From contig CM049313.1 of assembly GCA_026874595.1 (NCBI GenBank), positions 13,141,508-13,205,507 of the forward strand: a stretch of 64,000 bases of DNA. The letters run 5' to 3'. Within the stretch, counting starts at the first letter, position 1, and each line of letters begins with the position of its first letter. This stretch comes from Sipunculus nudus (lineage: Eukaryota; Annelida; Sipuncula; Golfingiida; Sipunculidae). This document shows positions 1 through 11,100 of the stretch, in pieces. Below the pieces are notes generated by a model. It made no database searches and was not told the DNA's origin. It worked only from the letters and a program-made list of their open reading frames with translations. Both the position numbers and the translations under genes were made by a program.

Positions 1-2073
1 ACTTTCGTTTAAAGTTTGGTTCAGTTTTTTCATAGTGGGAAATCACGCTTTCGCCTGGTCTTGTATCGGGGTTTGATTTTTAAACTGAGGAATTAAGGGA
101 TAACCCCTTCTGTATGTAATCTGGATTGAGACCTCGGGTAACACACGCTTGTCAGAGCTAAAAAAAAAAAGAAAAAGAGGACAGTGCTCTGTAAAGAAAA
201 AGTAGCCTTCTTTGAAATAAAAAGAAGGAAAAAAAGTAAAATCAGCGATAATTCCTATTTTTTTTAATAACAAAAACTAGCAAAAGTTTTCCACTTACAA
301 TATATAAATCCCAAAGTCAGAAAATGCATGGTGAACATGCTCCTGCCTGAAGAATATCAGATGATTTGCGTATTTTCCACATGTTGTAACAAAAAATGTC
401 CCATCTTGCTCGAACTGGAATGTTAGAGAATGAGAGAAAAAAAGAGGAAAAAGAGTGCTGTAGGACAATAAGTTAATAGCGTCATTTCAGCAAATCTACA
501 AAGAAAGAATATCTCTTTTCAAAAAGATTGATTTGGCAGACCTGTAACAGGTATCAGCGAATTGTATTACTGCACACTCATGCAGGATCAGTGTGGGCGA
601 ATTCTGAGGCCGGTGTACCATTAGGGTAAATTCTTGATCCCTTTTTCATAGCCCCCTTTAAAATTGTATCCTTCATGGTATCACTCTACTTATTTGCATA
701 TGGGATGGGTCTTCTAACTGTTAGTAATGCATGAGACTTATCATCATGTTGACACCAAGAGCTCTGCGAATATACTCAACAAAATTGACACAGATAATAC
801 CGGATCTCAGAGGTGCGTGGCATGTGTTCATGGTTCTTTCTTGCAAACCCGGATATAGGAAAGGATCAATAACCAGGTTTATAATAATCAACTCACATTG
901 AAAATGATCGGCAGACTTCAAATTGATATTAATAATTTCACCGATCACTGATGTTTATATACCCGTGCATGATTTCGCATAACGTTATTAACACTGTCTA
1001 TAATAAATGTTTGAATTTAAAAAAGTAAACACTTGGTAGACATTTGTACATTTTATTAATGTGGAAACAGGCTGCCCAAATAGGGTCTTTTGCTAAATAC
1101 AGATTGTTGACTACCGATTATTTTGCATTTAAATTTTAAATGTTGTCACTCCATTATTCTGGTAATGAATGATTAACATGGTTCCTTTTTGGAGGAAAAA
1201 AAAAAACTTTTTCATATGTATTTCACCTCCGATATGTCGGAAAACTGGTGTTAAACTAACCGAACCGAATTAAAGAAAAAAAATTGAAACACCTCTGCAT
1301 TCTCTGATAATGGAATAATAACATGATTAATGTTTGGAGAAAAAAAGAGTTTTAGAACTAAAATGTTTACAAATGTACCAATACATAGGAAATTATTTGA
1401 AAATGTTTACCAATATAGAGCATGTGGCTCACTGGTAATGAGGCCAAGTTGAACCTGAAACGATCCTGATTGTAGGTAGTAAATAGACAATGTTTTCGAA
1501 TTATACACATTTTTAGATATTGCTAAACGTTGTTATTCTAATCTGGCTCTTTCGGTCACAATTTTTGCCCATATTATAGACGAGCAACGGAAGATTGGCC
1601 TTTTCTATAACTCGCATGAATTTGAGTTAGCTGAGCTAATAAAACCTTCGGTGATTAATGGACATACCAAGTTTCAACACAAACCATTGCTGAGATAAGA
1701 GAACATTCTCCCGTTATAAATAAATTATGTCATAACAATTAAATTTAAAAATGGGCACTGTCTTCCGTCTGATATACTATTTCTTGTCTGTAGGAATACC
1801 AAGTTCCAGGACAATCAATGAACAGAATGGTTAAAACTGACACAGTGGTTGTTTTATATATAGGACAGACTCTTTAAGCAATGCACAAAAATGTAGAAAA
1901 GTAGGTGCCTTGCTAAAGTGATTGAATTATCCATGATGAACAACCAACCCAAAGTTGGGATTTGGCAGTCTGAAAGGATTCAAGTAAAAAAGTGTCTAAA
2001 ACATAAAAAAACTTTCATCAACCGTCTTTTTTTTGTTTGAGAAATAAATCTTATTAGTCTATGGTAAATAAAT
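1..2073. other. Intergenic, no gene seen
   Basis: This is AT-rich sequence downstream of the VWA/TSP1 gene, with A/T runs and only short chance open frames. I see no recognisable protein, RNA or element here. Confidence 0.5.
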
Positions 2074-2077
2074 ATAC

Positions 2078-2541
2078 TATTACGGGGTGCATATAAAAGC
2101 GGACCTAACTGTGATGCTCGTATTTATCTAGCGAAGCGGTTAGACATGAGCGACAACGATATGGGTTCGATTCCCTGATCGGCCAAATATTTCCACCTGA
2201 GCAATTTGTCTTCGTAACAAATGGGGGCACGTCCGGGATACGGCAAACTTTGTGACCCGGGGTAATGGTGGTTTGAAGTAATTGGGCAATTACCGCCACC
2301 AAATTTACCAAAGTGGGACTTCTCGGATAATTAGTCTTGTTCTGATAGCAGAACGCTTAAACACTGAAAAGGGTGTGTTTTACGGGATACATATTTATAA
2401 AAGCGAAAAAAAACCTGTCCCGCTAGTGAAGCTTGCTTTTTCTTGCGAAGCGTTGGAACGCCGGACATATGTGCACAATCGATAAGGGTTCGAATCCCGA
2501 ATCGGCCCAATGTTTCCCCCTGAGCAATTGTCTTCGTAACA
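2078..2541 (+). mobile_element. TRIM-type miniature LTR retrotransposon, copy 1 (tRNA-like LTRs)
   Basis: Two direct repeats (2078-2219 and 2376-2541) enclose 156 bp with no coding capacity. The repeats start TATTACGGG or TGTTTTACGGG and end CTTCGTAACA, so they are TG...CA-like. The element is flanked by a perfect 4-bp target duplication, ATAC (2074-2077 and 2542-2545). A PBS-like stretch starts 2 nt after the first repeat at 2222 and matches the tRNA-Pro PBS known from gammaretroviruses at 17 of 18 positions. A purine tract (gaaaaggg) precedes the second repeat. Each repeat carries a Pol III A box (tagcgaagcgg at 2129-2139 in the first) and B box (ggttcgattcc at 2164-2174). A sister copy lies at 61240-61715. 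It must borrow all enzymes from other elements. Confidence 0.8.
2222..2239 (+). promoter_or_regulatory. Primer binding site of TRIM copy 1, tRNA-Pro type
   Basis: The sequence TGGGGGCACGTCCGGGAT differs at one position from the canonical PBS complementary to the 3' end of tRNA-Pro. Its position 2 nt inside the 5' repeat is where reverse transcription of an LTR element is primed. Confidence 0.65.
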
Positions 2542-2545
2542 ATAC

Positions 2546-4149
2546 CAAGTTTCAGAACAACCTATTTAGTCACGACCAGGAAAATGACAAAATGATTGTG
2601 ATTTGACAGTCTAAAAAATACAAAAGTATAATATAAAAAAATATAAATATATAATATAAAAATACATATAATTTTGTGACACTATCAGCCTTTTTCAACT
2701 GATGAAACTTATCCATGGTCATTTAGCTACAGAAATTTCGATACAGTAAATAAAACCAGCCCAAAACTGATAAACTGACAGAATTTATGTAATTTGCCAC
2801 TCTCAAAAGTATTGTGAGAATTCTCAGAAATGAAAAATTTATACAGGTGGCACCAAGAGTGTCAGGACATTACATGAGCCAAAGATGAGAAACTCAAACC
2901 ATTGCCATAGATCTGCAGTTTCAAAAGTACAGGTAACATGTGTGAAAGCTGAGAAGGCTCTTTAAGATCAATAACTTTGTCAACTTTCAGGTAAATATGT
3001 AATAAGTGGCAATTGGTTGTTTTAACTGCACTTATGAAATAGCTTACCGTCACAATTAGTGTAAAAAATTAAGAAAATTGGACTCTTTTTGACTGATCCC
3101 AAGAGCTTTGTAGCATTAACCATTTTATGCAATAAAATTGTAATCATACCTAATGTCACACCTAAAGCTGGTGTCTCCCTGTCTGTAGGTATTAAAGTGT
3201 GTGCTGTTCTTTTCCCAAGATCTATTTTGGTCGAATAAGAGGAGCGCTCCTAAACCGCCTTTTTACATCATGGGACTTGCAGTGGCCCAGGTCATGACCG
3301 GTGGTGACTGAATATTGATTGTTTTCCAAAATAGGTTTATTTAAATTATTATTTTTTGATTATCTAGATTGTGTATTCCTCAGAAGAAGTAAAATATCCT
3401 GAAAAATGCTGCCTGTATGTTTTGATAACAATAATATAAAAAACCGTCAAAGGAAATATTTTACAAGTTTATACTATTATAGTTTATAATATTATTTGCT
3501 AAAACGTAGAAAGTTTGTATTTCAAAATCAGTCTTTTCAAAAATGATATTGATTTTAAAACTTGTTAAAGGCATTTTAGAGACATTAAAGATTCATGTTG
3601 TTAACAAGATATATGCAATATTAAAACACATGACCTTTTCTTTGCGAGAAATAAACAATTTAATTTCTTTTAATCAATTTAAAACGTTGCTCTAAACAAG
3701 CCATTTCTGCAAAAAAAAAATTCTTTCATGATTAAAAAGAACACACACTAAACTTTAATTTTGTAATAAAGGATTTCTTTTTCATTCCCACCAAAAATTA
3801 TAACGCACAATATTGTCTGAGACACTCCAAATTGAAATATATTCAGGTAACATGTGGATACAATTTTTTATTTTCTCTCTCTCTCTCTCTCTAAAAACGA
3901 CTTTTAGGATTCCCCAGTAAAACGATTTATTACCAAATGCTTAATACAGATTCAGCAAGAAGATAATAACCCTAAAATCTCAGGTCTCGACAACGTAACG
4001 TAATGTGTGTCAGGGCGTACAAAACAGTACCAAGAGACTCATCGCCTAAGACCAAAACGTCAAACCCCATTAAAGCCCCCGATAGCTAAAAATATGCACA
4101 TAGATATTAATCAGGCTATTGGCAAAGCCAGATTATTCCTAATATTCTA
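2546..4149. other. Intergenic, no gene seen
   Basis: This is AT-rich sequence with short A/T runs and a small (CT)n tract near 3872-3892. No gene or structured element was recognised. Confidence 0.5.
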
Positions 4150-4155
4150 TTTATT
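4150..4155 (-). promoter_or_regulatory. Candidate polyadenylation signal AATAAA
   Basis: On the minus strand AATAAA lies about 145 nt after the TAG stop of the VWA/TSP1 gene, a plausible 3' UTR length. The motif is common in AT-rich DNA, so this is only a candidate. Confidence 0.4.
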
Positions 4156-4299
4156 CCTTAGATTTAAGATGGAACAAAAAAAATTTTGTATCTGTACTTT
4201 TTATGGCAATCCCTTCCTTGTAACTAAATGAAAATACTGGATATTTCAAAATAAATTTCCAAATTATTCCTTCAGTCTACAAGTTAAGGCCTCCTCCTT

Positions 4300-5114
4300 C
4301 TAAACTTTTCCTCGCTGCCTCGGAATCTCCCTCAGCCGCGACCCCAAACCCTTTCCTTTACTCTCAGACCAACGACCCCTGGATCCCCTTCTGTCGTTGT
4401 CTTTCCTTTTTTTCTTGTTATTTCCACCTGCTCTGTCACGACCGCTACCTTTACCAGTTCCATTTCCTGTCTTCCCTTTCTTCTGCTTTCCTCTCTCTTT
4501 TGAACCACTTTTAGCTCCTTTACGTTTTGTGTTCTCCGCCTTCCTCCGAGTGTCTCTGCCACCTGTCCTCCCATTCTTTTGTCTGTCTTTCCCTTTAGCT
4601 TTTTTCTCCTCAGGGTCGCAATCTCCAAGGGAACACTTTCCTTCCTTTTTCGATTTTTCTTTTCTTCCCTTGGCTTTTTTGTTCCCCTTTCCTTTCCCCT
4701 TTGCTTCATCACTTTCCGAGGATTCGGTTTCTTTTCCAAATCTTTCTTTCTTTTTGTCTCTCTTCTTTTTATCTTCATCATTCTCGATACCTCCTTTATT
4801 TTTCTTTCTGTCTTTCTTCTGTTTATCTTCATCACTCTTGCTGGTATCTTTACCTCCGTTATCTTTCTTTTTGCCTTTCTTCTGTTTATCTTCATCACTC
4901 CCGCTACTGTCTTTACCTCCCTTATCTTTCTTTTTGTCTTTCTTTTTCTCTGTATCTTTACTACTCTCACTGCTGTGACTCTTACAGCTTCCTTTACATC
5001 CCGTATCTTGCTCTTTGTCTTTTTTCTTTCCATCCTCACCACTTTCGCTGCTCGAAGAACAGCTACTTGAGCTGGACGAATCGCAGTAGCCCCCCTCTTT
5101 TGTCTTGTTTTTAC
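4300..5114 (-). CDS. Exon 10: Lys/Ser/Asp-rich low-complexity C-terminal tail and stop
   Basis: The acceptor is a good pyrimidine tract (tttgtcttcctttcaaag) ending just before 5114. Entering in phase 1, the frame stays open to a TAG at 4302-4300 and adds 271 residues. It starts with a Ser-rich, Cys-bearing patch (YCDSSSSSSC), continues with about three degenerate copies of a 19-20 residue unit around SDEDKQKK, then becomes Lys/Arg/Gly-rich. It should be disordered and highly charged, with no membrane anchor. A longer-looking alternative frame over the same bases is Arg/Val-rich and does not join exon 9 in phase from this acceptor. Similar KEKE-type tails occur in mineral-associated matrix proteins; the resemblance is compositional only. 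Confidence 0.8.
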
Positions 5115-8100
5115 CTTTGAAAGGAAGACAAATAATTGATAATCGATTTCGTTCACAGCTGAATGTGATTGCTTCTTCTTCATTTTGTTATTTTTATTTT
5201 AATATGATAATTTACCCATCACTTTATAGATCTACATGATAAGCATCATTCTTATAAGCCATTTTTACAGTTGTATATCTACTGATCTCCCCGATTATAC
5301 TGCGTATGTTTTCAATGAACCAATAACATTTGGAGAAAATGTAACATTTGTTCATATTTATATGTAACAGTTGCATTTTAAATAAAAGAAATTGTGTTTT
5401 CTTATTTAACTAACTTATATCATGTTTTTAATTTGAGTGAAGCTTACTTGGTTTGCACGTCATGTTGGCGATTTCTCCTATCTGCCCTGCAATTAATTTT
5501 ATATTTTCGACCGCATACACCAGGACCTCATCATACGCAAGTGCTTGCAGGACTGTCCTGTTGTAATCAGGCGTCGCACCAACTGCTATGACGTAAATTC
5601 CGTCAGCTTTGGCCTCCATAGCTTCGTCATAGGTGTTTTCAGGCTTGATGTTGTGATCCCCGCCCGTGTAAAGAACACAAACATTTGGAACTTTCTTTCT
5701 GTCGCCTGATGACGGGTCACTGAATACGACTGTTCTCATTAATCTCAATGCCTCCTGGGTGTTTGTGGCTCCCGGAAAATACGACACTGACTGGAGGGTG
5801 CTCAAGACATCTTGCTTATCCGTATATGTGCTTAAGTCAAAAATAATAGATGCAGAGGTTGAGTACTGTATCATGGCCACACGGGCTCCATTGCTCGAAA
5901 CATCCAGTAGATTCACAAGGTCGTAGATGTGACCCATCAGAAGTTGCCACTGTTCTCCACCAATAGACGCTGAAGAATCAACCACCAAAGCCAGGTCCAC
6001 GCGATGGCCACACGGTCCAACTGCCGAAAAAAAAATATAAAAAATGACCACACTATTTTATATAAATTTTATACTTATTTATTATTAAATGGGAAATTAT
6101 GTGTTTAACATCCATTTTTTATATATTTAATCCCTAAAGGGGAGCTTAAAACGCTCCTTTTCAAAACGCGTCCATAAAGTCCATAGGCAATGACAGATTT
6201 GAAGACGCGCCCCGTCTTTATTTCGACCTAAAAAGATCTGTGAACAAAAAAAAATAAATACTCTGCAACAAACAAGTAACATCGGGTCTTGCGTCTCATC
6301 CCGTTTTCTTCCCTATACTGGCATCCGAGAGTTATATATAGTCAGGTAACATTCCCGTCACACGTCCTAAATCTTATATATGCCCCGATAAGCCAATTTT
6401 ATATGACCGGTTTTTACTAAAAATCTTTTAAAATATTTTGTATACCATAAGTTCAAAACCCCTGCATGGTTTTCGCGATACTTATTTTAAGAATTTTCTT
6501 TAAACATGCCCTTTGGTCAAAAGTAGACATACAGATATTCCGCCTATTTTGTGTTATATATCATGTGAAAGTATTAACTCTGTCACTCTTTTGCGTAATT
6601 TTTTTCTGATTGCCGGTGGATGGCGTCTTCCCGGCACTGCGGAACGGTATATTCCTCCTTGGTACACTTTCCATGTCTTTGGCTGCATGTGGTGTTTGTC
6701 AGACAACAGTGAATTCACAAAGACGTCACAATGATCGGTCGCGCATCGCCTTCAATTGACTGACGTCATCAGTTTGCCTGGCGTGTTGATTATCAGTTAC
6801 CCGGCGATGAAACAGTTGTAAAAAGCTGTAACCTGTTTTGTCATATTTTGGATTATATGTCTCATACAAAATTAAAGCAAGGTAAGGCACATTTTGACGC
6901 AGGCAGTCGGTGGAAAAGCTCCTGCAAAACTTTTTGGACAAGAAAGGATTACATTGCTTTACTTGAATGAAAAATTATCTCTGAAAAGTATGCGGACAGT
7001 ACACACGTTTACTGGGACGGACTAAACTACATTACATGTACTACTTGAAAATAATAACGAATACACCCACTTTCTAATCTCTTATTTCAGTATGCAAAAT
7101 GAATGGGTCCTAATATTTAGGCGATAAAAGGTAAATCAACTTAATCTCTGTGAATATCAAAGTGAAGTTTGAAATCAATATTTATGAGTAACCTATAGAG
7201 ATTGAGAATGAAGGAAACCGTATTCACCCACTTTCTCATATGTGGTTAACAATAAGAATGATATATTAATGATCTTGATTCCCTGTTTCTATAAACGGAT
7301 TTAAAAATTATACAGGATTCAGAGGATGTTTTTAGGATAACTCCATTACAGGAAATTATATCTGGCTAGAAATTATTTTAGATGTAACTTAACAAGGTAA
7401 GTCAGTATGTGATTCCCAGTAACAAGGTTTAAGTATAAAAATTGTTAGCTATGAAGAGAATGAGTTTCAATTACAGCATATATAGGCTACTATAAAAATG
7501 TTTTAAATCAATATTTCTGCCAATCCTGCAACATCCTAAACAGATGGAATATTAAAGGTGCTTAGTATCAGAGACATTGAAAATGTCCGAGGTTAAGGGG
7601 GTAGTAAATTTCAAATTTGAAAAAAATTAAAATGTGATGAATCTGATTTGGAACATACATAAACCATTTACTACAGGTAAAAATGTGTTAAAAAGTGGTT
7701 CAATTTTAAGATTTGGAGAAGGAATGTCGTGCAGTATTCCTTTACTGAATTTACTAATTTTTCTATTAGCTAACCTCCTCCATTTGTTAATGCTAGCTTA
7801 AATAAGTTTAAAAATCCCGAAAAGGCGCACTCGTTTGTGAATAAATCACGGCCGTGTGACACGGCCTTCCCATTAAGCCTGCAGGGCGCTCACCCTGGGT
7901 GGGGGTCGACACTCCCCTGCTTCGGCTGATATACGAACTAATGATCTCCCGGTTCTGAGTCCTGTGCTAAACTCCTAAGATACAGAAGTCGGTGTAGTTT
8001 ACCTTATGAGCATAAAAGTCACGTGCATGACGATCATGTGACCAGCGGCCCCGATGCCAAGCGAAATGTCTGTGCTTTGTGATTAGGGAGAGTGTCAGGA

Positions 8101-11100
8101 TCGATCATGACTCAGTTAATTTGTGTAATAAAATGGACTCTATGGATTATTTTGCCTTGTGCGTGGAACGCCTCTTTAGAAAACTGTAAGTTCGATTTTA
8201 TTATAATTTTATGTTAATGTTACATACAGCTTTCTCATCTTCTTGAGTGTTTGTGTGGGCTTCAGCCGGTTTAGTCCACCGCTTACCAGAATCTGGAAAG
8301 TCAATTTCTTGGGGGGTGTGACACTGACCGATTTAGTATGAATCGCCAAAGTCCTACACATGACCGGCTTCTGTTGCTCAGAGGTAGAGCGCAGAACACA
8401 AAGCCGGGAGACTGTGGGTTCGAATCTCAGCCGAGGTGGTGAGGTTTTTCACGGTCGGCCCTCACCCAGGGTTAACGCTCTGCAGGCTTAATGGGAAGGC
8501 TGTGCCCCACAGCCGTGTATCACCCACATGAGAGTGCGTCTTTGGGGGTTCTTCGGTGTAATGACCCAGCAATGGGGGTTATTACACACCCAGGACCCGC
8601 AGGTGCGGTAGACATCAGGCCTGGGTGACACCAGGATACAAAAATAATAATAAAAAAAATTATATGAAGGCAGTGCTACAGCCCTGTCACGTAGTCCCAA
8701 ACCGAAATGGAAACTCTGCAGATGTACATACATAGGTTAAGAATTAGATAAGTCAGTATTAAAAAGTTGAGGGGGCTACCTCCAAAAAAAATATAGTAAG
8801 AAAAAAAAAATCCTACACATTGCCTGAATTGCCGCTGGGTGGTAAAGGGCTTCATATACTTTGAGACACCATCATTTTAATGGACCGCCCTCGGTGTTCA
8901 GGACAAGTAAGCCAACACTGGATGAATTTTGTAGAATGAAACCAAATACCTGCCAGAGATTGAGACATCAATTTTGCCTTTCGAAGAATGATTAAAAATT
9001 ACACTTGTGATTTGAGTTATAATTTTTTAAAATATCATGACCCAAACACTTAATGTCAGTCGTCGTCAACATATGTCGCCAATGTTCTCACCTGGACAAG
9101 GATGGGTGTTACATAGTTCGTATTCAATCGGTGATCCCTCATCACACGTATATCCCGGCATACAGTCCCTGCCCCGGATCCTCTGGCCAACGTTGCACAG
9201 TTTAGAACAATCACTCCACTTCCCCCACTCTGTCCAAGGAACTGCAAACAGATATACAGGTATGTCGATTTTGAGTGTACAAGATGAGTAAATTGTTGCA
9301 AATACAAAATAGTATCAGTCCATAATTCACTTGATACCCTCTTAATATTGTGCAGGAATAAACAAGGCCTACAGGTACCTGTGCAATGGTTTATACACCA
9401 GGTATAATGCTTCAATGCTGGGCCATTACTTTTTAAGTAGGCCTACATGTCTTGTATACGACGAAGGTATCAGAGATGTATACATATGCCCAATTTCAGG
9501 CTGATATCCCCTCCTGAGAAATAAGCAGGGACAAACACTGTGAAAAATTATTGTAGGTGGCGCCACCAGACTTGTATACAACAAAGCTTTGCGATATGTA
9601 TAAATTTGCCCAATTTCAGGCTGATATATAAAATTCCTCTGGATAAATAAGCAGGTCCATACACTCTGCAAAAATCATTGTAGGTGGCGACACATGTCTT
9701 GTGAACGAGAAAGCCATCAAAGACGCATAGACAGGTCAAAATATCAGGCCAACCCATCAAACTTCTCGAGTTTGATGCACTAGGCTGACCAGGCTTAGGT
9801 TAGAAAGGCAGTTGCCCCGAGTGAACTGTGCCAAATTGTTGCCTCAAGCTACTGCACTGTGTGAATTCTTGACCTGCACCAGGCTAGACTGAGTAAACTT
9901 CTGACCTGTACATGGCTGCACTGGGTGAACTCTTGACCTGTTGCATAATCTGACACAGTTGGCAGTCTGCCAAAAGCTATAAATAGATCCAGGCTGAACT
10001 TTGGTGCCAAATTTGATGCAGTGGGCAGTCTGCCAAAGCTATAAATAGAATCAAGCTACAGCACTGAGTGAACTCTTGACCTATACATGGCTACACTGAG
10101 CGAAATTTTGACCTGTTACCTAATCTGATACAGTTGCCAGTCTGCCAGAGCTATTTAACCTGAAATCTAGTGGCATGATGTTACAGATGCTGATAAACTG
10201 GTGCCAGGCTAGATGTAACTGCTTCACACACCAACATATATGGTAAAATGACTCAATTCAATCTCCATAATTCAGCCAAAAATCATTCATGTGGAACCAT
10301 AAAGACAATTATTATAAGAATTAATGTTGGGATTATTCTTGTAAAATATTAAACAAATTGGCTTCAGTGGCGTCAGTCGAAAAACGTTTTGCAGGTTTAT
10401 CACTCATATGGGAAGATATAGCAAACTGGCTAAGTTCAGCTTCTTGTAACTCAGGCAAAAGCACTGAACCAAAACCATTTGAACAAATTTGAATTATCAA
10501 CATCTGAGAATAATTAATATGTGAGATTTAAGAATTTGGCCCAGTGGTTTTGAGAAGATCTTTGTAGCCACTGAGCGAAAATGGGCTGTTATGGAATATG
10601 ACTAAATTCAGCTTCCCATAACTTGGCCAAAAATCACTAAACAGAGACCATTTGAACAAACTTCAGAAAGCACTACCCTAGGATCATTTGTGTGCAATAT
10701 TAAACAATTTTGCCATATAGTTTCAGAGAAGTTCTTTGTAGCCCTCAGTATGATACAGGCACTGATGGCCCCCGTACAAAAAAGGCCGATGCAGGTTGCG
10801 CCACCAATACCTCAATTTTAGATATGACTCATATGACCAACATTGGCATAAAATTTGGTGATGATAGTTCCAGCCATTTCTGAGACTGCAATTTTAGTAT
10901 GCTTTTTTTGACAGATGACTAAGCTCAACTTCCTGTAACTCGGCCGAAAATCACCGATCTAGAACCATTTGACAAACTCGAGAGAGACGGTATAAGAGAT
11001 TATTTCTGTGAAATATTGAACAATTTGGCTGGACCGATTCGGAGTACGCTCTTTACACAGCGCTTTACCCATAGGCCAACTACCTATATCGTAAGCGCTG

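Larger units (their letters stand above)
6021..9091 (-). other. Intron 8, carrying duplicated block copy A and SINEs
   Basis: From about 7085 the intron matches the 14675-16050 region in the same orientation, including the SINE at 7830-7995. A later SINE (8362-8658) is present only in this copy. Near 6600-6920 there is weak similarity to repeats at 29693-29950 and 60760-61070. No further exon was recognised. Confidence 0.6.

Noticed and set aside
2129-2185. tRNA gene candidate
   Set aside because: A and B boxes are present but the arms do not form a full cloverleaf, and the sequence is part of the TRIM terminal repeat.
4397-5120. Long plus-strand open frames rich in Phe, Ser, Leu and Pro
   Set aside because: They are antisense shadows of the Lys/Ser-rich tail exon; low-complexity DNA keeps several frames open.
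4332-5183. 283-residue minus-strand Arg/Lys/Val-rich frame starting MKKKQ
   Set aside because: It is another frame over the tail exon. The well-formed acceptor before 5114 with phase 1 selects the Ser/Asp/Lys frame, which also has the coherent SDEDKQKK repeats.
8362-8440. tRNA gene candidate
   Set aside because: It is the tRNA-like head of a SINE with a body and an A-rich tail, with relatives elsewhere in the window.
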